Below the pieces are notes generated by a model. The model was not told the DNA's origin. It saw only the letters and a program-made list of their open reading frames with translations, and did no database searches. A stretch of DNA of 64,000 bases from Mimachlamys varia (lineage: Eukaryota > Mollusca > Bivalvia > Pectinida > Pectinidae): positions 48,239,058 through 48,303,057 of the forward strand of contig OX392532.1 of the NCBI GenBank assembly GCA_947623455.1. The letters are read 5' to 3'. This document shows, in pieces, positions 21,180 through 34,200 of this stretch. The number at the start of each line of letters is the position of its first letter. Positions within the stretch are counted from its first letter, which is position 1. The position numbers were made by a program, and so were the translations under genes.

Positions 21180-22515
21180 ATAAAGAATTATTTCCCTTAA
21201 CTTCACATCACTTATATTACGTTTACCAATTTTTTTTACATTTTTACTGATTAAAATTTACACATACCACGATCATATTTCAACAATCTATTTCTTCCTT
21301 ATAGTTTTTGCCAGTGGATCATTGTATCAATGGCATTTCATGGTGCAAATGAAACAAAATCAACTTTTTATTCGTTTTTGAACATAAGCAAAAATAGGCC
21401 CCCTCCCTAGGCCTGCAACTTCCAGGTTTATTTCAATTAATATTGAGGTATTTTTTAAAATAAAATGTGATTGTCAATGACAAATTAACTATCATTAGAA
21501 AATTGCAACATTTTTCTTTTTTTGTTTGTTGGCAAACCGCTACATGTAAATATTGACACATAGTGTGTAATTCAACATAATTAATTATGGCACTTTTTAT
21601 ATTTACTTTGTAAGATAATATTAGTATACTGGTTTAACATATTTAACGAAAATTCATTGCCGCAAAACGATCATTACTTGGTTATCAGTATATGATTTTC
21701 AATTATTAGTCCTTGCTGAAATGTACTAGTATATATAGGGCTCGTATCCACGACACTGTTCTCATGCAGGAATGTTGTGCTGAAGTCTTTTTTCCTGTTT
21801 TTTTTTATTAGTTTTTGAAAATATTTGAAGAAGCTCAAAGCAAAATGATGTTAAGTGTTAAAATTTGATAATAGGACACAAATTGAGTGAGTTCCAAGAA
21901 GTTGGTTTTGACTTCAGAATCCATGGTTAAGTATAAGAATGCTTTCATGCTAGAATACAGGCCTAGGACTATAGCGGACCATAGTGTTAGCGTTTACACC
22001 TGTCCAAGATTTTTTTGTCAAGCCTTAGGCTTGTAACACAACAGCTTTCCACAACAGTGAAAGAAAGTCTCGGGTTAGAAATTGAAGAATATCACCCCCT
22101 GAGATTTCTCTGGCATACTTGTATGTGATACAAGCAAGCACTTTCTATAAGTTACATAACAAACTTGTGACTAGAAATCCAGCTGATTCCAGTGTTTTGA
22201 GAGGTTATATGAAGGAAGTTAGTAGATAAAGTTCAATAGTGTGCACGTGTATATTATGTATCTTAATTGTTTAGAAGTTTGTTTATCATAAGAGTTGATA
22301 CATAGAGAATATTACATGGTCATTTCCATATCAGGCCCTGTATCAAAACGAGATCCCAGTATCAGCCCGATCGAGGGCGGAAGTCCCAAGGGTCGATATT
22401 GGATCAAGGAATTGCCCATATTGGCCCGATGAGCTGATATGTACTAAAAACATGCATATTTATCAAGTACACATTTTCCCTGTACTTTATAGTTAGTATA
22501 TAATAAAAAACAATA
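21180..22515. other. Intergenic region, nothing identified
   Basis: AT-rich, no open frame of note and no repeat structure beyond short homopolymers. Confidence 0.4.
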
Positions 22516-22529
22516 CGTATCACGATATA

Positions 22530-22850
22530 GAAGTTACAATATCATACCCATCACGATACCCGTTACATATTTCCGTGTGGATATGATACTCATCACGATA
22601 CCCGTTACATATTTCTGTGCGAATATTATACCCATCACGATACTCGTTACATATTTCTGTACGGATATTATACCCATCATGATACTCGTTAAATATGCGG
22701 ATATTATACCCATCACGATACTCGCTACATATTTCTGTGCGGATATTATACCCATCACGATACTCGTTACATATTTCTGTGCGGATATTATACCCATCAC
22801 GATACTCGTTACAGATTTCTGTGCAGATATTAATATACCTATTTCTGTGC
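22530..22850. repeat. 42-bp minisatellite, about eight copies
   Basis: The unit includes TACCCATCACGATACTCGTT and ACATATTTCTGTGCGGATATTA. One unit is shortened (near 22690). The period is a multiple of 3, so frames stay open on both strands, but codon content is purely that of the repeat. Confidence 0.9.
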
Positions 22851-23399
22851 GATCCTGTTTCAATGTGTCTTTTCTTGATTTGAAACAACTCTTAGCATGA
22901 TATAGAGCAAATCAAAAGTTTTGTTTTCCATGCTGAGTTAGATACATGTAATGGTAAAATCAGTCCTCTATAGTCTTTCATTATCATGCAACATAATTTT
23001 ATTCTAAAAATTTCTGAAATATGGATGATAAATGGTCACAACCTAGGACGCGTAACCTCTCTAAAACACTGTTTACAACATTTCTAGTGTAATACTATTG
23101 GCAAATGCCACAATGCATCAATCATTACATTGGCATATTGTTACATCTCCAGAAGCCTACACTATATTAAGTTTGATTGTCTTTTAATACCAGTCATTAA
23201 TTTCCTTGAGTTCAGCTTTCTCTGTCACACTTTATAGTAAAGGAAATTTAGTTTATAGCAATTCTGAGGAAATAAAAAGTTGGCAAGCTTTTGCAACAAC
23301 TGGACTACCTGTTCTAGACTTAAAATATCAGCATTTTTCATAACATCTGTTACGAGTGATATTCAACAGAGTTTAAAAAAATTTATTAAAAATAATCAA

Positions 23400-24002
23400 T
23401 CAAAGGACTATATATATATGGTTTGGGCCTTTTTCGGCCCCCAAATTATCAAATTTTGAAGCAGATTATTGAACTCTCAAATTAATGTATTTCAAATATG
23501 GAGTACATCCCTGATAAAACTGAAACAATAATTATTTTTTGTTTCCACTCCGGTTGTCATGGAAACCATCTCAAATATGCATAAATTAGGGAAATTTGAC
23601 CATTTAGTCAATTTTGGCCACTTTTTGGATAGTTTTCCAATTAGAAACAATTGAGCGCATTCTTGAACAAACTTAATATCAAATGAGAACATATGGGCAC
23701 TTAAACCACACCTTTAGGAGAAATATAAACTTTGTTCAAGAATGCGCTCTATGGTTGCTGTGTGAAAATCTATGTAAAAATTGACCAAAATAGACCAAAT
23801 ATTTACATCTGCATAATTTATGCATATTTCGGATGGTTACCATGGCAACCATAGCACAAATAACAAATAAATATTATTACAATTGCATGAGGGATGTAAT
23901 CTATATTTGAAATAATATTATTTGAGTGTTCAATAATGAAATTTAAAATTTGATGGATTTGGGGGCCAAAAACAGGTAAAACCATACATAGTCCTTTATA
24001 AA
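23400..24002. mobile_element. Foldback element, about 600 bp
   Basis: The left end AAAGGACTATATATATATGG and right end ACCATACATAGTCCTTTATA are inverted copies. Inside, GGGCCTTTTTCGGCCCCCAAA pairs with TTTGGGGGCCAAAAACAGG, and the two GAATGCGCTC boxes near 23655 and 23740 face each other. The arms are about 250 bp each, so the whole unit can fold into one imperfect hairpin. No coding capacity. The group is not identified. Confidence 0.75.
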
Positions 24003-24619
24003 TATTATTATTTAGTCATGATAATGAAGAAGACCTTCATTTTAGCATTTTTGGAATATTTTACCTTCTATATAAAGAAGATAAGGCAACCAAAGAGTTT
24101 CTCTCACTACCCGCAAATAATCCCATGTCCAAATATAAGCCCACTTCTCCATTTTTGCAGAATCATACATTTTATAATTCATGTATATATAATAAGCTTA
24201 AGTTTGGTCACAAATAAGCCTTGCCAAAGCTTTAACACTAAATTTTTACACTAATGAAGTGAGTTTTCTTTCGAGGATAAATATGGAAAGAGTAACATAC
24301 CTCTCTTAAACAAGTGTTGTCACCATCAAGTATTCATAGGGGTTACATTTGTACAACATTTAAACTTGATAATCATTTTGAAGTTGTGCCATTTTATAAT
24401 TTCTGGAATGCAAAATCTGACCCCTACACTTTTTTTGAAAAATTTTATTTCTATATTTCAACATCAATCTTTTGAACAACTACGATGCTGTAAATGCATT
24501 AATTGTAACATGATTTTTAAAAAGGACTTTAACAAATATTGAATAACAAAATAGTTTAACCAGTTGGTACCCTAAACCATTAACGAAAAAAAAAAAAAAA
24601 ATTGTAAATATCCTTAAAA

Positions 24620-25085
24620 GCAGCCCTGGGTTATTTGTGCATGTATACCGGTAATAGTATGACCTTCATGGTGGGTCAAGGTTATTCATTCAAACAAACT
24701 TTGTAGCCCTTCATTGCAGCACTACCAGTATACAGACCAAATATTGGTACACTGGGCCCAAAGGTTATTTAAAAGAAGTTTTTTGAAGATTTTAAAAATA
24801 TTTGACCCCTGTGACCTTGAACATGGATCAAAGTCATTCATTTGAACAAACTTGGTAACCCTTCATTCAAGCATGATACAGGTCAAATTTCAGTTCCCTG
24901 GGCCTTTCAGTTATTGAAAAGAAGCTGCTAGAAGGTTTTAAGGTATTTGACTCCTGTGACCTGTGATATAGTCATGGTAATTCATTTTAACGAACTTGGT
25001 AGCGCTTCATCCCAGCATGCTACAGGTCAAATATCAGTTCCCTGGGTCTTTTAGTTATTGAAAAGAAGTTGTTAAAAGGAAAAGT
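24620..25085. repeat. Three units of a dispersed about 125-bp repeat
   Basis: Each unit contains a version of CCTGTGACCTTGAACATGG, TTCATTTGAACAAACTTGGT and AGTTCCCTGGGCCTTTTAG. It is followed by GTGCACCTCGGATGAC and its near-inverse, which may be the element's end. I recognise this type as common in bivalve genomes; its class is uncertain. Confidence 0.6.
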
Positions 25086-25482
25086 TTACACACAGTGCAC
25101 CTCGGATGACAACGAACGGTGCACAATGGCTATGGGTCATCCTGACCCTTTGTCTCAGATGACCTAATAAACATACGTAAATAATAATTCAATTTAAAAT
25201 TCAAGAAAATGTTTTGGATACAAATTTTAAATTTATCACAGTGTTTCATGGTAGAGACATCTTTCCGTTTCTAACCTACAGTTCTTTTGATCAGTTCCCT
25301 GAAAAACAAGATTTTAGGATTCAGTTTTGCCTCCTACTGGAACTCGGTATTTGAGCATATGAGTATATTACCTATCACAAAAATAAGGAAAAGTTTACAC
25401 AATACTTATGGAACCTTAAATCATGAGTGTAAAAAAAGTAAATCTGATGAATTTAAAATTAGGTGTCCTAGAATTCCCTGTA

Positions 25483-28400
25483 TTAATGAGGAACATTCGA
25501 GTGACCACCATCATTATCTCCGATTGTGAAGATTGCATTGTCTTTGTCCTGTGTTTCCCCGTTTTCTGTTGGCACCCCGTTTAAGGAGGCAGACCCCGCC
25601 ATCAGCTGACGAAGCACAAGACGTTTGTACACACCGTCTTTAGCGAGTAGTTCGTCATGCGTACCGCTCTCCGCCATAACTCCCTTGTCAATGACAATAA
25701 CCTAAAAGTAGACATAACAATTTCAAATTGATTCTTTAAAAGCTCTTAATTCAATCTTTATTTTTTTCAACAATAATGAAACAAGTAATTCAACTTATAT
25801 CAATTGCTCTGAACTAGCGTGCAGGGGTCTCATTGTTTTGAAGAAACTGGAGTACCCGTAGAAAACTCATGCGGTCAGGCACTACCTGAGTGACCTGTAC
25901 CTGATACCCTTACAACATCTTATGATGACCTCCTGACCCCTGAATGCCTCCTTTACCTGTAAAGTATATGACCTCTAACCCTGAACTCCCTGACCTTCAT
26001 CTTTAATATGTATGACCTCTATGAATACCTTGACCTCTAACTCATTAACTCATTAACTCATTGACTTCTATCGATGACATTTTTGATTTCTAACTTTGAC
26101 CTTTCTGACCTTTGACCTCCCTGACCTTTACCTGTGACCTTGAGCTTTCTGACCTTTACCCGTGACCTCCACCTGAATTTCTGACGCACTAAACCATTAA
26201 CTGGCAGTAAATTTACCTTAGAAACCTTTGGGCGATCACAATGACTGTTACCGGTAGTATATTTACCTTAGAAGTGTTCCTGACTGTAGGTAGTATATTT
26301 ACCTTAGAAGTGTTCCTGACTGTAGGTAGTATATTTACCTTAGAAGTGTTCTTGACTGTAGGTAGTATATTTACCTTAGAAGTGTTCTTGACTGTAGGTA
26401 GTATATTTACCTTAGAAGTGTTCTTGACTGTAGGTAGTATATTTACCTTAGAAGTGTTCTTGACTGTAGGTAGTATATTTACCTTAGAAGTGTTCTTGAC
26501 TGTAGGTAGTATATTTACCTTAGAAGTGTTCCTGACTGTAGGTAGTATATTTACCTTAGAAGGGTTCCTGAGAGTAGACAACCTATGGGCGATCACAATG
26601 ACTGTTACCGGTAGTATATTTACCTTAGAAGCGTTCCTGACTGTAGATAACCTATGGGCGATCACAATGACTGTTCGTCCCTTCATCGCTCTATCCACCG
26701 CCTCCTGGACAAGGTGTTCACTCTCAGCATCTAATGCGCTGGTCGCCTGATGGAAATAAAAGGAAGTTTTCAGCAACTCTCAGGTCTGTAATGTATGTTT
26801 CAATTACAAGTCCAACATGATATATCATAATTTTTGAAATATTCAATATTAAAGCCAGGTATTTACAAAAGGATTTAGTTTTGACTGTCAACACATCAGG
26901 ATAGAATGGCATTTAAAATTCCATAATGGCATCAACATTAAAACTAGAAAATAATCATTATGGAAATCTACATATCAAATTGAAATTGAAGAAAGATTTC
27001 TTGTGTAAGTCTTTATGAGAAATAAAAATATTAATAATTTCTTGGCATGTTGCCACAATCCAAAATGACCTTTTTTTAACCTGATCAGTCTCAAAGTAAA
27101 CATGCATAACTAGGGACCAAATGGAACCTACATATCAAATATGAGAAAGAACCATTCGATACTTACTTTCTTAAAAATCTTTTAAACAAAAGATTTAAGG
27201 CAGACAGAGGCCATTAAACTGATGACGCAGAGATGGACCGCTGACATTTTAAGGCTGATTTGAATGGTCAACCATCAGATGATAAGTAAAAATGCTGTTC
27301 CATTCTTATATTTACATCCTAAGTTTTCACTTATGATATTCGCCATAATTAGCACCTAGTTAATAGGGTCTAAATAATTGGTTCCAAAGGGAGCATTTAA
27401 TGGGATAATAAAACTAAGATCTGCACAAAACGTACCATTTTCATAAGACAATAAGTATGATGTATCGGGATCGGAATAGGTACACATATTAGCAATATCT
27501 GTCAGCATTTTGTCTTGTAAACAAGCGCACAGGAAGGATTGTAAAGCTTTGATATGACACTGATCCAGAAGTGTTTATAGCCTTATTAGAACAAACCTCA
27601 TCCAGAAGGAGAAGCACTGGGTCCATTATAAGAGCCCGGGCGATGGCTATGCGCTGTTTCTGCCCGCCGGAAAGACGAATCCCCCGCTCACCGACAAGTG
27701 TTTCATAGCCTTTCTCAAACTCGCTGATAAACTCATGTGCATTGGCCTGTTTTGCTGCGGCTTGGATCTGAAAAAATTTACACATTGTTAGTGGTGTGTC
27801 ATGTGGTGTTAGTGGTGTGTCGTGTGGTGTTAGTGGTGTGTCATGTGGTGTTAGTGGTGTGTCGTGTGGTGTTAGTGGTGTGTCATGTGGTGTTAGTGGT
27901 GTGTCATGTGGTGTTAGTGGTGTGTCATGTGGTGTATCATGTGGTGTGTCATGTGGTGTTAGTGGTGTGTCATGTGGTGTTAGTGGTGTGTCATGTGGTG
28001 TTAGTGGTGTGTCATATGGTGTTAGTGGTGTGTCATGTGATGTCTACACTAGTCAGGCAATATGTCTTCACGTGAAATGTGGTAAAAAAGTGAATTTCAC
28101 ATGAAACATTTCACAAGAACTTTTTTTTTTAAATTCTAAATACATTATATGGTTTCAAGTTTCTAATTTATTTGATTTTTAAATTCATAATTTTTCATGT
28201 GAATTTCATGGGGAGAAACATTGCCTGTGTAGTAGTCCCATTGAAGCTAATCTGCATTTATTTTTCCAATTTTCCAAGGCAGAAATTAGACTTCACCCGT
28301 AACCGTTGCCCATGCAATTCTGATATTGTCACAGAACCAATGCCTGGATGAAATCCAACACAAGATGTTCAAAAGTTCTAGTATTTCATGTTGAAAATCA

Positions 28401-31270
28401 TTTTTTTGAAATGTTCTTTTAGAACATGTATAATTCTGTCATTTTATTTTCAGCTTGGTTTCATGTTTAATCTTCAATTTGCAAAAAAACCCACCCAAGA
28501 CTGATTTTCAAATAAGCGGTAATATACTCTTCTGATATGCACTACAAGATGGAGAAATTAAAGCACTGCATTTGAATATGTGAAATGCCTTGTGCATTAA
28601 AAGGCGCTGCTAAATGAACAAGAGGCCCAGAGGGCCTGTATCGCTGACTTGGCTTTCGGACCAGGTGAGCTAATAACACTAAAAAAATTTTTGCATAAAG
28701 TATTCACATAAACTTCATAATAATTAACCCATAGGTACAAACCGCTGAAACCGCCAATGAGGGAGAACTCCCTCATTCCACTTTTCAAATGAAGGAGGAA
28801 GCGTATGAAATGCAGCTGAGACTGTATTGCTCAATTTGTCTTTTTATGTATCAAAATAATTTCAAAAAGTATTCATTGGATCCAGACACACCTGCTATGG
28901 TCGATACACACACCCTACAGTAACTAGGATATCATCTGACCACAGGATGTAGATTTTGGGTTTGTGTGAGCTTGGACTCAATCCAGGGAGTTTTTGAGGC
29001 AGATTGGTAATTTTTTTGTCAAAGTGAGGGAGTCTCTCTCGTAATGAGGGACAGTTAAATGCCCAATATACGTAACTTCAGGAATTTTTTCGTGATTCTG
29101 AAAAATTCTGAAAAAAATCCAGTTGATACCCATGCAAAAATAAGCCTAAAATAAAGTAAACCCGAGCGGTAACTAACAAGAAAGTCTCGACAGAAAAATC
29201 CAAAGAATTTAAAATAATTCAGGTGGGGCCCACTTCAACAACAAACCGAAGTGAGAAGTCGGTTCGAAATGGACGCATGTTTACAAATACCGAGATTCAA
29301 CTGCTGCTGTACCGGTAACCACATAAGAATTCATCTTGAATGTTGCTGATATCAGTTAACATAAACTAAATCTATAAATATAATAGGTTTTTAGGCTTGA
29401 TTTTCGCTTCAAGATTTGCCGAAAGTTAACAGATATGACAACAACTGATGTGATTTCTTATATATACAGTATACGAGATTGACCGACCTCTGCGTCTGTT
29501 GCAGTCTTCCCGTAGGCGATGTTTTCCTTGATACTACAGGCAAATAGAGTGGGTTCCTGGCTAACCATTGATATCTTCTGGCGAAACCATCGCGGCTCCA
29601 GCTCGCGTAGATTGTTCCCTCCTGTGTCGAGTAAAGTATACGTTAGGTTAGAATCACTTAAAAATGTATCGAATTGCAGGTGATTTCTTATATTATTTAG
29701 CAAAAAGATCAATTCTGTGATTTTACTGGTAATACATTGTCGGATACCCATGATTGATTGCACGACGCTACGTTACACTTATACGTATATCCATCGATGT
29801 GGTAAAAGATATCATTCTAATGTGACCAAGTTTCAATTCAATTGGATAATTATCATACAGTGAAAAGTGGACTTTAATGCAAATGTTGATGTGGTCTCAG
29901 TAGCGTTGCGGTCACAGTTGTCACTAGAAAAGCAATTTTTTTTTTTCAGCTATCATCAAGGGTGAAACAATAAGAAATTGAAGTTATGTCAAGATTTAAA
30001 ACCTAAAGTTCAAGCGTTAAACAAACCTAGAGATACTATTCCAGAGTCGGGATCATAGAATCTTTCGATCAGATTGACGATTGTTGATTTTCCACCACCA
30101 GAGGGCCCCACCAGCGCCAGCACTTTACCCGGCTCCAGGATAAAAGAAATCCCCTGTAAAGAATGTGTGTCAATTTGTACAAAGATTATAAATATAGTGG
30201 ACTCCACTAAATATCACTTCTGTTAATATCACATTCCTCTTTATATCATGTTTTTCCAAAACACCATTTTTTCCCTCTATATAATTTATGTAATTTTATT
30301 TGGTTAATATCATGTATTTTGAGGTGAATTCCTCTTAATATCATGTTTTTTAAACTGATCACATAAAATATCCAGAAAATGATGTCATTTCCATTGATTT
30401 CAGATACGACTTGTAAGAAATATATTGCCTAGAAAGTAAAAAATATACCAAAAAAATGATTTTTTTGATGAAATAATGTTATCTATTGATTGATACATCT
30501 TCATATGTACATTGGATACCTTACTTTTAGTTATGGAGGTTGGAAATGTACTAGATTTAGTGGAAAAACATGTTTCTCTTAATGTCACATTCCTGTTAAT
30601 GTCATGTTTCTGTCCGACAAATGCAACATGATATAAAGAGGAGTACGTACTGTATTGACTGACATATTCAACATTTACGTGACAATGCTTATTACCCAAC
30701 CAGTGTGCGAAGGTAATGATTAACCTAGAGACAGAAGCCACAGGAAAACCTGGCCATCTATGCAAAATGCTATCATGACAGGACCTGATGTCTAAACAAT
30801 TTAATTGCTCATGAATGTCGAAAAGTATCGAAACTGTTTGAATATATCATATCAATTGCATTCCTCTTGCATGTTGTTTATTTCCTGATTTGTTTAGCCG
30901 AATTTGTCATTGCAAATCAATTTCTGTTCACACATCAGTTGAAGGAGGGGATGTCACTCTGTTCTAAGCAGTTCATTGACACTAATGGGAAAAATGCAGT
31001 CTACAGAATTTTTGTTGGGTCTATGCAATTTGAAATGTCCATAGACCTATTGTCTATGGGACTTCATGAATTACTTTCGTACACTGTTCAACAAATACAA
31101 AATATGCTGACACTGAGGAGGTTTCAGCAGCTGGTAACTCCTGTTTTAGTTTGTTAACTGAGATATTTAGGAAACACTTAGTGTCACCTTAAAACAGTAC
31201 ACACTGACCTTGAGAACTTCAGTTTCCGGTCTAGAAGGATAGGTAAACTTGACATTGTCAAACTCAACCC
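25483..31270 (-). CDS. ABC transporter exons 11-16: nucleotide-binding domain
   Basis: Exon 11 (31270-31209) gives the A-loop [15 protein letters not shown]. Exon 12 has Walker [10 protein letters not shown]. Exon 13 has the Q-loop [19 protein letters not shown]. Exon 14 has the signature [15 protein letters not shown] and Walker B VLLLLDE. Exon 15 gives the D-loop SALDAESE and H-loop [13 protein letters not shown]. Exon 16 ends [13 protein letters not shown] and a short polar tail before TAA. All ATP-binding and hydrolysis residues are present, so the domain should be active. Exon 15's donor is repeated ten times in tandem (separate entry). Confidence 0.95.
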
Positions 31271-34200
31271 CTGCAAGACAGAAATCACATTCAGTAAAAC
31301 TGTATTTCTCAAATTTTAAAGTGCGAAATCACATTTAGTACAAATATAGTTCTCAAATTTTAAAGTTAGGAATCAAATCGAGAACAAATATATATTTCTC
31401 AGAGTTTAAAGTCCGAAATCACGTTAAGTACAAATATAGTTCTCAAATTTTAAAGTTAGGAATCACATTGGGTACAAATATGTATTTCTAAGAGTTTAAA
31501 ATCAGCAATTACATTAAGTACAAAATATATTTGAATTTAAAATCTGAAATCTCATTTTCCTGATAGTACAAAATTTAATATATTTTTTGAATTTTAGAGT
31601 AAGAAATAGCATTCAATAGATATCTATGAAACTGTGAAGTTATTGGAATTGAATAAATACCAAGATTCATCACTACAGATGTAAACCTGTGTATGTGTCA
31701 TCACTTTATGCAGTGAAACCAGAGTAACGTCACCAATTTTTTTCACCCATTGCATCAACCATTGATGATGGCGCGAAGCACTGAGTTCACTCTTTTGCTT
31801 ATTTTACGTTTGGAATGTGTGGGAGAAAGATAACCAATCACCCCTGTATGATGTAGACAGAGAAATCTCAACCCAATTCATAAATTCGGGTTGAGAGTTT
31901 TCAGTCTACATCATACAGGGTGATAGATTCCATTAAAAATTGACTGATCATAGCCACAGCTGATAAGTTCAGATCCCCAAATACAACCATTCAATGCCCC
32001 CTGCCCTAAAAGATGACTAGGTTTTAAAGATTACCCCTACAAATTCCCAGGGTTCAAAGGTTACAAGGTCTACACCCTTACACTGGATGGTCAGGTGGTA
32101 CAGTGAAAAGGGCACCAAATCATTGAAATGATTACATGGTAATCAATTCCTTAATCGACTTTAAGACTTTAAAACAGGGCTCCAAACAACCTGTAGTTAT
32201 ATAAAAGTTGATAATCCCCACCCGCACCCCCATCCCTACCCTTTGGCCCCCACCCACCCCACTCTTCAGTCCCTACCCCCCCCAACTCCTCAGTCCCTAC
32301 CGCCCCTCCCATCCCGGCCCACTCCTCAGTCCCTACCCCCACCCAAACCACACTCCTCAGTCCCTACCTCCCCTCCCCCCACTCCACAGTCCCAACCCCC
32401 CCTATCCCATTCCTCAGTCCCTACCCCCTCCACTCCACTCCTCAATCCCTACCTCCCCTCCCCCCACTCCACTCCTCAGTCCCTACCCCCCCCCCCCCCC
32501 ACCCCACTCCTCAGTCCCTACCCCCCTCCCCTCCACTCCTCAGTCACTACCTCCCCTCCCATCCCACTCCACTCCTCAGTCCTTACCCCCCCTCCCCCAT
32601 TCCTCATCTCCCCCCACTCCTCAGTCCCTACCCCCCACCCCACTCCTCAGTCCCTACCCCCACTCCACTCCACTCCTCAGTCCCTACCCCCCCCCCCCCC
32701 ACTCCACTCCTCAGTCCCTACCCCCCCACCCCACTCCTCAGTCCCTACCCCCTCCACTCCTCAGTCCCTACCTCCCCTCCCCCACTCCACTCCTCAGTCC
32801 CTACCCCCCCCACCCCACTCCTCAGTCCCTACCCCCACTCCAACCACACTCCTCAGTCCCTACCTCCCCTCCCCTCCCATCCCACTCCACTCCTCAGTCC
32901 CTACCCCCCCCCCCACCCCACTCCTCAGTCCCTACCCCCCCCCAACTCCTCAGTCCCTACCTCCCCTCCCCCATTCCTCATTCCCCCACCCCACTCCTCA
33001 GTCCCTACCCCCCCCCATCCCACTCCTCAGTCCCTACCCCCACTCCAACCACACTCATCAGTTCCTACCTCCCCTCCCCCCACTCCACTCCTCAGTCCCT
33101 ACCCCCCTCCACCCCACTCCTCAGTCCCTACCCCCACCCCCAACCCACTCCTCAGTCCCTATCTCCCCTCCCCCCATTCCACTCCTCAGTCCCCCCCCCC
33201 TACCCCACTCCTCAGTCTGTACCCCCCCCCCCCCACTCCACTCCTCAGTCTGTACCCCTCCCTGACAACAACTCACGTCCGTCAATAGAGGCGAGCACGA
33301 CACCATTTTCATTGGAGACCTTAGGTTGTCGATCAAGCAAGTCAAATATTCTGATGGAGGCTCCAACAGCCTGCAGGACAAAAACAAAAAGTCGTGGTGA
33401 ACTATACATGTATAGTATTTATAGAACAAGTGCTACATAATAGCAATGGTAGAAATTTCATTTATATAAATTAGACTACACTTATTTGTTAACATTATTA
33501 GGTGTGCAGAGCAGTTAATCCAGGCACTAGCATTATATGTTTTGACTGGATATTTCATTTAAGTCCTAACATGAAAAAATCAAAGCCTTAAAAGAGTGTA
33601 GCTTTCGTTAATCTTTGACATTTACTGAGAATTATTCATGATAAATACTGATTCAGAATGAGATAATTTCAACAATCTTAAGCTGGCAGGTTGAAAAAAA
33701 AAAGAAATTCCGAAGCAATGACAATGAGATATTAGCTGAAAGATTTCCTGGGTATTTTTTAACCGTCCGGATATAACCGATAAAGGTTGAGTGTGACGTA
33801 ATTGTGCGGTGTGTTCCCTGTTTCCCCACTGTGAAAGGCTACTTCCGGACATAAGTTATCAAAGGTAATATTGTAGACAGCTAGGGGAAGCAACTCTGTT
33901 TACTTACGCAGGTCACCATTAAATAGTTTCCCTTTTGGCGTCCGAGAGCTACGCTTATATAAAATGTTCCATGTACATGTTCAGATATGTATATAGTGCC
34001 ATACAGAAGGTTGAAGTCAAATCTAGTGATGTAATCTACTGTCATATACACTTACCAGCTGAACGTCTATACCTGACAGTGTATAGTATGCAAGTGAATA
34101 CCTTCTCTATGAAGTCCCTATTTTAAACGTTTAATTCTTAGAATTCTATTTAACTGTATGTATCTGTAACATTCATATAGCTCTCCCACTTTGTTACCTG

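Noticed and set aside
27737..28104. Val/Cys/His-rich plus-strand frames
   Set aside because: Product of the 21-bp repeat beside exon 14.
30867..31157. Plus-strand open frame of 96 codons starting with a hydrophobic stretch
   Set aside because: Antisense in an ABC intron, no recognisable family and no splice context.
32208..33440. Proline/serine-rich plus-strand frames of 410 and 340 codons
   Set aside because: Translation of a C-rich minisatellite inside an ABC transporter intron, antisense to the gene.
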